Of a stretch of DNA of 18,023 nt, positions 8,307 through 15,310 are shown one piece after another. Each line of letters begins with the position of its first letter. Position 1 is the stretch's first letter. The stretch is from Comamonas sp. lk (GTDB taxonomy: Bacteria > Pseudomonadota > Gammaproteobacteria > Burkholderiales > Burkholderiaceae_C). The DNA is taken from assembly GCA_945875225.1 (NCBI GenBank), contig CAMCJY010000005.1, positions 1 through 18,023 of the forward strand, read 5' to 3'. Position numbers and translations under genes: made by a program. The notes beneath the pieces were generated by a model. That model was not told the origin of the DNA. It saw only the letters and a program-made list of their open reading frames with translations, and did not search any database.

Positions 8307-8513
8307 ATGTCAGACAGCCCTTCGGCGCCGGAAAAAATCGTCACTTGCCCCCAGTGCAAGGGCGACAGCGTGTATGCGCCGCGCAACCCCTACCGCCCTT
8401 TTTGCAGCGAGCGCTGCAAAAATCTAGACCTGGGGGCTTGGGCTAGCGAGTCCTTTCGGGTGCCTGCTCCAGAGCAGATGGAGGATGACACGCCACCGCA
8501 ACAGCTGCAATAA
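8307..8513 (+). CDS. yacG: DNA gyrase inhibitor YacG (zinc-binding)
   Basis: Small zinc protein that binds GyrB and inhibits gyrase in characterised homologues. The 68-residue product has a C-x2-C-x15-C-x3-C zinc site (C14, C17, C33, C37) followed by the family motif KNLDLGAWASESF and an acidic tail. It lies 16 bases after the zapD stop and is the last gene of the + strand block. The only purine-rich stretch before its ATG (AGG at 8295-8297) falls in a small hairpin. It converges on the mutT gene with an 11-base gap. Confidence 0.93.
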   Translation: MSDSPSAPEKIVTCPQCKGDSVYAPRNPYRPFCSERCKNLDLGAWASESFRVPAPEQMEDDTPPQQLQ

Positions 8514-8524
8514 GGCCGCTCCCC

Positions 8525-8995
8525 TCACGAGGCTTGTCCGGACCCTTGTTCATCGGCCAACCAGGCCAAAACCGGCAAGGCGCCGGGTAACACGGGTTCA
8601 ACTTGGACGGGCAATTCCTGCCATTGCGCATGCTGCCCCTCGCGCATCACCAAGCCCCCGGACCAGTCCAGCACCTTGAAAAAATGCAGTCGCACCAGGG
8701 CGTGCGGATAGTCCACCACCTGCACCTGCCAGGCTTGACAGCGCAACACTTGGACGCCTAACTCTTCATACAACTCACGCGTTAAGGCCTGCTCCAGCGA
8801 CTCTTGTTGCTCCACCTTGCCACCCGGAAACTCCCAGTAACCCGCGTAGGCCTTGCCCGCCGGACGCGAAGTCATCAAAAATTTGCCATTCGCCTGCAGC
8901 AGAACGCCCACCGCCACTTCGGTCAAGGGCCGCTGCGTGCCGCCGCTGCGGGCCACATGGCCGTCGGCCACCCGGTCCACCGGCACCTGGCTCAT
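8525..8995 (-). CDS. mutT: MutT-family Nudix hydrolase (probable 8-oxo-dGTP diphosphatase)
   Basis: Probably hydrolyses 8-oxo-dGTP to the monophosphate and so prevents oxidised base incorporation. The 156-residue product carries a perfect Nudix box at residues 59-81 (G-x5-E-x7-REL-x-EE-x-GV), preceded by WEFPGGK and SRPAGKAYAGYW as in MutT, and followed by a HALVRLHFFKV strand. The start at 8995 overlaps the stop of the upstream DUF815 gene as ATGA, supporting coupling; a longer frame to 9148 would run inside that gene. It is the last gene of the secA-argJ-DUF815-mutT strand. Nudix specificity cannot be proven from motifs alone, but the MutT-type residues make this the best call. Confidence 0.88.
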   Translation of the reverse strand: MSQVPVDRVADGHVARSGGTQRPLTEVAVGVLLQANGKFLMTSRPAGKAYAGYWEFPGGKVEQQESLEQALTRELYEELGVQVLRCQAWQVQVVDYPHALVRLHFFKVLDWSGGLVMREGQHAQWQELPVQVEPVLPGALPVLAWLADEQGSGQAS

Positions 8996-9882
8996 GCCGC
9001 TGCGCCCGGGTCCTGCCGGCCGGCGAAGTCTTTGGCAAATTGCCAGGCCACGCGACCGCTGCGCGAGGCGCGCTCCAACGCCCAGATCAAGGCCTCTTCG
9101 CGCCAGTGGCTGCGCCGCGCTGTGTCGACAGCCAAGACATCCAACCATTGGGCTACGATGATGAGGTATTCATCTTGCGTGAACGGGTAAAAACTGACCC
9201 ACAAACCAAAGCGTTCCGACAGGGATATTTTTTCTTCCACCACTTCGCCCGGATGCACTTCGCCGCTTTCGGTATGCTGGTAGCTCAGGTTCTCGGCCAT
9301 GTACTCAGGCAGCAAATGGCGCCGGTTGCTGGTGGCATAAATCAAGACATTGGCCGAGGTTTCCGACACCGACCCATCGAGCACAGATTTCAGCGCCTTG
9401 TAACCGACCTCGCCCTGGTCAAAGCTTAAATCGTCGCAAAACACGATGAATTTTTCAGTGCGCTGTGACAGGATATCTACCATGTCCGGCAGATCCATCA
9501 AATCGGCCTTATCCACTTCAATCAGGCGCAAGCCCTGGGCGCTATAGGTATTGAGGCAGGCGCGCACCAGCGAGGACTTGCCGGTGCCGCGCGCGCCGGT
9601 CAGTAGCACGTTGTTAGCCGTCTTGCCCTGGACAAACTGCTCGGTGTTGCGGCGGATTTTTTCTTTCTGGATATCGATTTCTTTGAGGTCGTCCAGGCGC
9701 ATCGCCCCAACCTGGCGCACCGCGCTGATATAGCCCTGGCCCGAGACCCGCTTGCGGTAGCGAAAGGCTATGGCACTAGCCCAATCGGGCTGCTCAATAT
9801 CCAGACGCAGCGCTGCCTCCACCCGGTCCATAAAGCGTTCGGCACGCGTCAAAAACGGACCTAAAAGCTGCTGATCTTGCAT
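8992..9882 (-). CDS. AAA+ ATPase of unknown function (DUF815 family)
   Basis: An AAA+ family P-loop ATPase of the DUF815/COG2607 type, with no established role. From ATG 9882 it has 296 residues. Walker A GARGTGKSS is at 96-104, Walker B FIVFCDDL at 145-152, a sensor-1-like IYATSNRRH at 181-189 and a sensor-2-like SGRVAWQF at about 275-282. The N-terminal 90 residues contain IAFRYRKR and GAMRLDDLKEID, conserved in this family. A longer start at 9933 is possible (313 residues) but would overlap the end of argJ by 38 bases, so 9882, 13 bases after the argJ stop, is preferred. Its stop overlaps the mutT start. The context is housekeeping. Confidence 0.85.
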   Translation of the reverse strand: MQDQQLLGPFLTRAERFMDRVEAALRLDIEQPDWASAIAFRYRKRVSGQGYISAVRQVGAMRLDDLKEIDIQKEKIRRNTEQFVQGKTANNVLLTGARGTGKSSLVRACLNTYSAQGLRLIEVDKADLMDLPDMVDILSQRTEKFIVFCDDLSFDQGEVGYKALKSVLDGSVSETSANVLIYATSNRRHLLPEYMAENLSYQHTESGEVHPGEVVEEKISLSERFGLWVSFYPFTQDEYLIIVAQWLDVLAVDTARRSHWREEALIWALERASRSGRVAWQFAKDFAGRQDPGAAA

Positions 9883-9895
9883 GTACCTGGCTTTC

Positions 9896-11125
9896 TCAAG
9901 ACCGGTAATCTGCGTTGATGCTGACGTATTCATGGCTCAGGTCGCAGGTCCAGACCGTATGGCTGGCCTGGCCGCGACCCAAGGCCACACGCACCAAAAT
10001 TTCACTTTGCTGCATCACGCGCTGGCCATCGGCTTCTTGGTAGGCCGGGTTGCGACCGCCACGGCTAGCTACATGCACATCGTCCAAATACAAATCAACG
10101 CCCTCGGTGTCCAGGTCCGTTATACCGGCATAACCGACCGCCGCCAAAATACGGCCCAAGTTAGGGTCGCTGGCAAAAAATGCAGTTTTCACCAAAGGCG
10201 AATGCGCTACGGCATAGGCGACAAGACTGCATTCCTCGGAGGTGGCGCCACCGTCCACCCGCACGGTAATGAATTTGGTCGCCCCTTCGCCATCGCGCAC
10301 AATGGCCTGCGCCAATTGCAAAGCTACCTTGAGCAAGCCTTGGTACAAAGCCTGGCCTTCGGGGCTGTCCAAGTCGCTAACGGTTGCATTCCCCGCCTTG
10401 TGCGTGGCCACCAGCACCAAGGAGTCATTGGTCGAGGTATCGCCATCGACCGTAATGCGGTTAAAGCTGGCTTGGGCCAGCGCTTTGGCCAGCGGCTGTA
10501 GCAAGTTGGGCGCCACGCAGGCATCGGTAGCGATATAGCCCAGCATGGTCGCCATATTGGGCCGGATCATGCCTGCGCCCTTGCTGATACCGCTGATGCT
10601 GACGGTTTGGCCCTGGACTATGACTTGCGTGCCAAAGGCCTTGGGCAACGTGTCGGTGGTCATGATGCCCTGGGCGGCCGCCAGCCAGTTGTCCTCTTGG
10701 GCAGCAGCAATGGCCGCATCCAAACCAGCAATGACGCGCTCTGCGGGCAGCGGCTCCATGATCACGCCGGTGGAAAATGGCAGCACTTGCGCTGCCTCAA
10801 GGCCCAAACGCTGTGCCAGTGCTTCGCAGGTGCTGCGCGCACGCGCCAGACCATCGGCGCCGGTGCCAGCATTGGCATTGCCGGTGTTAATGAGCAAGGC
10901 GCGGATGGCAGCGCCCGAGGCCAAATGGCTTTGGCAGATTTGCACCGGGGCGGCGCAAAAGCGGTTGGATGTAAATACCGCACCCACGCTGGCGCTGGCG
11001 TCGAGCAAAAACAGCGTCAGGTCTTTGCGACCTACTTTGCGAATGCCGGCCTCGACCACACCAATACGCAGGCCGGCGATGGGAAACAAATGCGCCGGGT
11101 TCGGGGGAGCTAAATCAACAGGCAT
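9896..11125 (-). CDS. argJ: bifunctional ornithine acetyltransferase / N-acetylglutamate synthase
   Basis: Transfers the acetyl group from N-acetylornithine to glutamate, recycling acetyl in arginine synthesis; some members also use acetyl-CoA. The 409-residue product is made as a precursor that cuts itself. The cleavage site ATMLG is intact, with Ala192 and the nucleophile Thr193. Oxyanion-hole residues lie in STGVI at 118-122, and DGDTSTNDS at 228-236 is the usual substrate segment. The C-terminus ending SHEYVSINADYRS is that of ArgJ. The gene begins 9 bases after the secA stop and precedes the DUF815 gene. Whether it is mono- or bifunctional cannot be decided from sequence. Confidence 0.95.
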   Translation of the reverse strand: MPVDLAPPNPAHLFPIAGLRIGVVEAGIRKVGRKDLTLFLLDASASVGAVFTSNRFCAAPVQICQSHLASGAAIRALLINTGNANAGTGADGLARARSTCEALAQRLGLEAAQVLPFSTGVIMEPLPAERVIAGLDAAIAAAQEDNWLAAAQGIMTTDTLPKAFGTQVIVQGQTVSISGISKGAGMIRPNMATMLGYIATDACVAPNLLQPLAKALAQASFNRITVDGDTSTNDSLVLVATHKAGNATVSDLDSPEGQALYQGLLKVALQLAQAIVRDGEGATKFITVRVDGGATSEECSLVAYAVAHSPLVKTAFFASDPNLGRILAAVGYAGITDLDTEGVDLYLDDVHVASRGGRNPAYQEADGQRVMQQSEILVRVALGRGQASHTVWTCDLSHEYVSINADYRS

Positions 11126-11134
11126 GGTGCGACC

Positions 11135-13891
11135 CTAGGCTAATTTGCCATGGCATTGTTTGAATTTTTTGCCACTGCCGCAGGGGCAAGGCTCGTTGCG
11201 TCCGACACGCGGCATGGCGGCGCTGGCTTGCGGCAAACCCAGGTCGGCCAAAGAAATGGTTTCGGGTTCGCCGGTATCGGTGGGTGCGGTATAAGTGACG
11301 TTGCTCAGCGTCTCGCCCTTGGCTTCCAAGGCCTGAGCGGCCTCGTCCAATTGCTCAGCTGACTGGATACGCACGGTCATCAAAATCTTGGTAACTTCGT
11401 TCTTTACCGAGTCCAGCATCTGACCAAATAATTCGAAAGCTTCCCGTTTGTATTCCTGCTTGGGCTGCTTTTGTGCATAACCGCGCAAATGGATGCCCTG
11501 GCGCAAATAGTCCAGCGAACTCAAGTGATCGCGCCACTGGCTGTCAATGGTTTGCAATAAAACCATACGCTCAAACTGCGTAAAGCCACTCATGCCGATA
11601 TGCTCTACCTTGGCGGCAAAAGCCGCATCGGCCGCCTCCAGCACCAAATTGACAATATCCTCGTCGCCGATCGCACTGGCCGCGCTCACATGACCAACCA
11701 GGTCCAGGCTGATGCCCCAATCCTCAGCCAATTGGCGTTGCAGGCCCGCGATATCCCACTGCTCTTCCACCGACTCCACAGGCACAAAAGAACGCACCAG
11801 ATCGTCAAAACTTCCTCGGCGCAAAGAGGCGATCTGGGCGCTCAAATCCTGCGCGTCCAAAATTGCATTGCGCTGCTGGTAAATGACTTTACGCTGGTCG
11901 TTGGAGACATCGTCGTAATCGAGCAACTGCTTGCGCATATCGAAATTGCGCGCCTCGACCTTGCGCTGCGCACTCTCGATGCTGCGTGTCACCATGCCCG
12001 CCTCAATCGCCTCGCCCTCGGGCATATTGAGCCGGTCCATGATGGCTTTGACGCGCTCGCCGGCAAAGATGCGCATCAGGGCGTCATCCAGACTCAGGTA
12101 AAAACGCGAGGAGCCGGGGTCTCCCTGGCGTCCCGAGCGACCGCGTAGCTGGTTGTCGATGCGGCGCGACTCATGGCGCTCGGTGGCGATGATGCGCAAG
12201 CCGCCCAGCTTGGTGATGTGCTGATGGTCAATGTCCCACTGCGCTCGCAGCTCGGCTTCGCGCGTGACACGCATTGCATCATCCAATGTTTCCTCGGCGC
12301 GCATGCTCTCAATGGCTTTTTCCAGATTGCCACCGAGCACAATATCGGTACCGCGTCCAGCCATATTGGTGGCAATGGTGATCATTTGGGCGCGGCCGGC
12401 CTGCGCCACGATGTCGGCCTCACGGGCGTGCTGCTTGGCGTTTAACACTTGGTGCGGCAGCTTTTCAGCCGTGAGCAAATTCGAAATAATTTCCGAGTTT
12501 TCGATCGAGGTCGTACCCACCAATACCGGTTGTCCGCGCCCATAGCATTCGCGAATGTCGTCTATCGCCGCCTTGTATTTTTCAGCCGTGGTTTTGTACA
12601 CCCGATCGAGCTGATCGTTACGGCGGCTGGGGCGATTGGGGGGAATCACCATAGTCTCCAGGCCATAAATTTCCTGGAACTCATAGGCCTCGGTGTCTGC
12701 GGTACCCGTCATGCCCGAAAGCTTGCCATACAGGCGGAAATAGTTCTGGAAAGTGATGGAGGCCAGGGTTTGGTTTTCGGCCTGGATCGCCACCCCCTCT
12801 TTGGCCTCCACCGCCTGGTGCAGGCCCTCGCTCCAGCGCCGCCCGGTCATCAAGCGACCGGTAAATTCGTCCACGATCACGATCTCACCCTCTTGCACCA
12901 CATAGTGCTGGTCCCGGTGGTACAAATGGTTGGCGCGCAAAGCCGCATACACATGGTGCATCAGGCTGATGTTGGCCGGGTCATACAAGGACGAGCCTGC
13001 CGGAATCAGGTTCAGGCCCGCGAGCAGGCCCTCGGCGCTTTCATGGCCTTGTTCGGTAAGGAATACTTGCTGGGATTTTTCATCGAGCGTGAAGTCGCCC
13101 GGGGTGATCACGCCTTCGCCGGTGCGCAAGTCCAGTTCGCCCTCCTGGCGCTTGAGCGCAGGAATCACGGTGTTGATAGCCACGTACATGGCGGTGTGGT
13201 CTTCGGCCTGGCCGCTGATGATCAGTGGGGTACGCGCCTCGTCGATCAAAATCGAATCGACCTCGTCCACGATGGCGAAGTTCAGTCCGCGCTGTACCCG
13301 GTCCGAGACCTCGTACACCATGTTGTCGCGCAGGTAGTCAAACCCGTATTCGTTGTTGGTCCCGTAGGTGATGTCTGAACCATAGGCGGCCTGTTTGTCG
13401 GCGCGCGGCGATTGCGGCGTATTGACCCCCACGCTCAAGCCCAAAAAGCTGTAAAGCTGCCCCATCCAGCGCGCATCGCGTCCGGCCAGGTAGTCGTTGA
13501 CCGTCACCACATGCACGCCTTTACCGGTTAAGGCGTTCAGGTACACCGGCAGGGTTGCCGTCAAGGTCTTGCCTTCACCGGTACCCATTTCTGCAATCTT
13601 GCCATGGTGCAGCGCCATGCCGCCCATCATCTGCACATCAAAGTGGCGCATTTTCATGACCCGCTTGGCGCCTTCACGCACCACAGCAAAAGCCTCGGGC
13701 AAGATGGCGTCCAAGCTCTCACCGCCTGCCACACGGGCCTTGAATTCGCTCGTTTTACCGCGCAAGGCCTCGTCACTCAAGCCCTCGTACTGCGGCTCCA
13801 GCGCGCTGATACGCACGACGGAAGTGCGGTACTGCTTAAGCAGGCGGTCATTGCGGCTTCCAAATAACTTGGTGAGAAAGGAGAGTGGCAT
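11135..13891 (-). CDS. secA: preprotein translocase motor ATPase SecA
   Basis: Cytoplasmic and membrane-associated ATPase that drives unfolded preproteins through SecYEG. The 918-residue product is a full-length proteobacterial SecA. Walker A MGTGEGKT is at 102-109, and the DEVDSILIDEARTPLIISG motif starts at 209. The SGMTGTADTEAYEF motif opens the second nucleotide-binding half, and TNMAGRGTDIVLGG and the GRSGRQGDPGSSRFYLSLDD region follow. The C-terminal zinc tail has C902, C904, C913 and His914 (CPCGSGKKFKQCH), used for SecB and phospholipid contact. The start at 13891 gives the typical MPLSFLTKLFGSRNDRLLKQY beginning. A 130-base leader separates it from the upstream M23 gene; no secM-like secreted leader peptide was recognised. 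Confidence 0.98.
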   Translation of the reverse strand: MPLSFLTKLFGSRNDRLLKQYRTSVVRISALEPQYEGLSDEALRGKTSEFKARVAGGESLDAILPEAFAVVREGAKRVMKMRHFDVQMMGGMALHHGKIAEMGTGEGKTLTATLPVYLNALTGKGVHVVTVNDYLAGRDARWMGQLYSFLGLSVGVNTPQSPRADKQAAYGSDITYGTNNEYGFDYLRDNMVYEVSDRVQRGLNFAIVDEVDSILIDEARTPLIISGQAEDHTAMYVAINTVIPALKRQEGELDLRTGEGVITPGDFTLDEKSQQVFLTEQGHESAEGLLAGLNLIPAGSSLYDPANISLMHHVYAALRANHLYHRDQHYVVQEGEIVIVDEFTGRLMTGRRWSEGLHQAVEAKEGVAIQAENQTLASITFQNYFRLYGKLSGMTGTADTEAYEFQEIYGLETMVIPPNRPSRRNDQLDRVYKTTAEKYKAAIDDIRECYGRGQPVLVGTTSIENSEIISNLLTAEKLPHQVLNAKQHAREADIVAQAGRAQMITIATNMAGRGTDIVLGGNLEKAIESMRAEETLDDAMRVTREAELRAQWDIDHQHITKLGGLRIIATERHESRRIDNQLRGRSGRQGDPGSSRFYLSLDDALMRIFAGERVKAIMDRLNMPEGEAIEAGMVTRSIESAQRKVEARNFDMRKQLLDYDDVSNDQRKVIYQQRNAILDAQDLSAQIASLRRGSFDDLVRSFVPVESVEEQWDIAGLQRQLAEDWGISLDLVGHVSAASAIGDEDIVNLVLEAADAAFAAKVEHIGMSGFTQFERMVLLQTIDSQWRDHLSSLDYLRQGIHLRGYAQKQPKQEYKREAFELFGQMLDSVKNEVTKILMTVRIQSAEQLDEAAQALEAKGETLSNVTYTAPTDTGEPETISLADLGLPQASAAMPRVGRNEPCPCGSGKKFKQCHGKLA

Positions 13892-14021
13892 CGGTAGATA
13901 GTCCGCCCAATGAGCCCTGAGTGCTCACAGAACAGCGCAGTGGTAGTCCGTTGTGGATGATGTGAAAGCGTTCAGGCTGCGCAAAATGCGCCGCACACCC
14001 GCCCTGGCTGAATCGACAATT
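13892..14021 (-). other. 130-bp intergenic leader of secA
   Basis: The longest non-coding stretch in the window. On the template of either strand it holds two short hairpins: GCGCA/TGCGC with a 3-base loop at 13979-13991, and TGAGC/GCTCA with a 7-base loop at 13911-13927. Neither is followed by a convincing T tract, so neither reads as an intrinsic terminator. I see no clear -35/-10 pair, although a secA promoter would be expected here or inside the M23 gene. No convincing short ORF with a signal peptide (secM type) was seen. Confidence 0.5.
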
Positions 14022-14954
14022 TTAGCGTTTCGCCGTCTTGTCGGTCTCGCTGCGGCCCAGGGCCAGGAATTTCTGCGGATCCTGCGCCACGCCGCGCACC
14101 AAGACCTCAAAATGCAAGTGCGGGCCGGTTGAGCGCCCCGTATTGCCCACCTCCGCCATTTTTTGGCCGCGTTTGATCAAATCGCCTTTTTTCACAAAGG
14201 CACGCGACAGGTGGGCATAGCGGGTCAAGACCTCGTTGCCGTGGTCCACCTCAATCACGTTTCCATAGTGGGCTTGCACCTCTTGGGTCACCACTACACC
14301 GCCTGCTGCCGAGAGCACCGTGGTGCCCACTGGCGCTGGAAAATCCAGACCCTGGTGCAAGGCGCTCATGCCGGTAAACGGGTCGATGCGCCAGCCAAAA
14401 TCCGAACCGGTGCTGACCTCAGGCACAGGCATTTGCGTGGGAATCATCAGTTTCTTGATCTTTTGCTCGAACAAGCGCGACTCAATCGCCGTCATCAGGT
14501 CGTTGCGGGCGCTGGTGTCGACCTCGATATGGTCCATGACGGTCTGCAACTCTTGCAGGTTCATGTTGCGCCCGGCCACCAGCGTGCCACCGCGACCAGG
14601 CGTGGTACGCACTTGCGCCGGATCCAGGCCCGCCAGGCCCGACACGCGTTCGGCCAGTGACTCCATTTGCATCAATTTGGCCTGCATCTCGCCCATGCGT
14701 TTGGCCAGCACCTCGATGTTTTCGCGCAGATACCGGTCTCGCTGGTCAAACTCGTCCTTGACCACCAGGCGCATCACCTGGCTGATAACCGGCCAGCCTT
14801 CGCGCGCGCCCTTGAGCAAAACCCAGTGGTAAATAACGGCAGAGACCAGGGTCACCGCAATGAAAAACCCTGCCAACGCCAGCGTAAGGCCGCCAGGGCT
14901 GGTCTGCAGCACATAACTGCGCGAGAGCCTGGGATCCGTGATAATCAATTGCAT
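14022..14954 (-). CDS. M23 (LytM) family metallopeptidase, membrane-anchored
   Basis: Probable periplasmic murein endopeptidase, or a regulator of one, tethered to the inner membrane. The 310-residue product has a short cytoplasmic start, one membrane helix near residues 22-46 and a likely coiled coil near 66-108. A C-terminal peptidase_M23 domain starts at about 183 (GSDFGWRIDPFTG). Zinc ligands are intact: His200 and Asp204 in HQGLD, and His281 in HLHFE, with His279 and His248 as the catalytic histidines. It should therefore be active, unlike EnvC/NlpD-type activators. The gene lies upstream of secA on the same strand, and its ATG is 22 bases from the divergent DUF721 gene. The substrate is not known from sequence. 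Confidence 0.92.
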   Translation of the reverse strand: MQLIITDPRLSRSYVLQTSPGGLTLALAGFFIAVTLVSAVIYHWVLLKGAREGWPVISQVMRLVVKDEFDQRDRYLRENIEVLAKRMGEMQAKLMQMESLAERVSGLAGLDPAQVRTTPGRGGTLVAGRNMNLQELQTVMDHIEVDTSARNDLMTAIESRLFEQKIKKLMIPTQMPVPEVSTGSDFGWRIDPFTGMSALHQGLDFPAPVGTTVLSAAGGVVVTQEVQAHYGNVIEVDHGNEVLTRYAHLSRAFVKKGDLIKRGQKMAEVGNTGRSTGPHLHFEVLVRGVAQDPQKFLALGRSETDKTAKR

Positions 14955-14976
14955 ACGCTACCCCTGAAATGTTTCG

Positions 14977-15297
14977 ATGCGCCGCTCCAACACCTCGTTT
15001 TCGGTGCTCCAAGCCAGCATGGACTCGCCCACGCTGGCCCGCTTGGTGGACTTAAGTGCCCAATCCAACGCTTGTTTGCGCTGCATTACCACCTTGCTTC
15101 CCCCCGGATTGCGCCCTGGCGTGCAGGCCGGGCCCATCGAAGGCCAGGTTTGGTGCCTGCTGGTGGAGTCCACAGCCATTGCCGCCAAATTACGCCAACT
15201 CCAGCCTAGTATGCTGGAGCGCCTAGCCCACGGGGGCTATGATATTACCGCGATTCGCCTCAAGGTCCGAGCGGCTAGTACCCGTCCAGCCACCTAA
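14977..15297 (+). CDS. DUF721 protein, DciA-like (possible helicase loader)
   Basis: A 106-residue protein of the DUF721 family, which includes DciA, the replicative helicase loader of bacteria without DnaC or DnaI. The recognisable core runs from about residue 18 (PTLARLVDLSAQS) through LPPGLRPGVQAGPIEGQVWCLLVESTAIAAKLRQLQPSMLERL to the ITAIRLKV strand near 90-97. This is the KH-like fold seen in DciA, with almost no C-terminal tail. An in-frame TGA at 14965 limits the start to 14977 or later; ATG 15019 is a weaker alternative. It is the only + strand gene between 8513 and the window end. Family membership is fairly secure; the helicase-loading role is inference. Confidence 0.85.
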   Translation: MRRSNTSFSVLQASMDSPTLARLVDLSAQSNACLRCITTLLPPGLRPGVQAGPIEGQVWCLLVESTAIAAKLRQLQPSMLERLAHGGYDITAIRLKVRAASTRPAT

Positions 15298-15310
15298 GCT
15301 TAGGTGGCTG
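15287..15310. repeat. Perfect 24-bp palindrome across two convergent stop codons
   Basis: The half-site CAGCCACCTAAG is followed directly by its exact reverse complement, centred on the AAGCTT between 15298 and 15299. It contains the TAA of the DUF721 gene (15295-15297) and, on the other strand, the TAA of plsC (15302-15300), placed symmetrically. In RNA of either strand it can form a 10-bp stem with a 4-base loop. No T tract follows on either side, so it is not a textbook intrinsic terminator, but it is well placed as a bidirectional 3'-end hairpin. Confidence 0.85.

Noticed and set aside
8996..9148. N-terminal extension of mutT
   Set aside because: It overlaps the DUF815 coding end in another frame and is unlike any Nudix N-terminus; ATG 8995 in the ATGA overlap is better.
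9881..11138. Open frames of about 200 codons on the + strand opposite argJ (9881-10501, 10545-11138)
   Set aside because: No domain, no start signals and full overlap with a clearly functional argJ.
12449..13378. 309-codon open frame on the + strand opposite secA
   Set aside because: It is the antisense shadow of a GC-rich conserved gene. Its translation is low-complexity His/Gly/Val/Gln-rich with no recognisable domain, and secA is certain.
13892..13930. Sigma-70 promoter with TATCTA near 13893-13898 (minus strand)
   Set aside because: No matching -35 hexamer at suitable spacing, and it would leave almost no leader before the secA ATG.
14163..15209. Open frames on the + strand opposite the M23 gene, one running to 15209 across the DUF721 gene
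   Set aside because: His/Gln/Ala-rich shadow translations; the DUF721 frame and the M23 frame both have family matches and explain the region.
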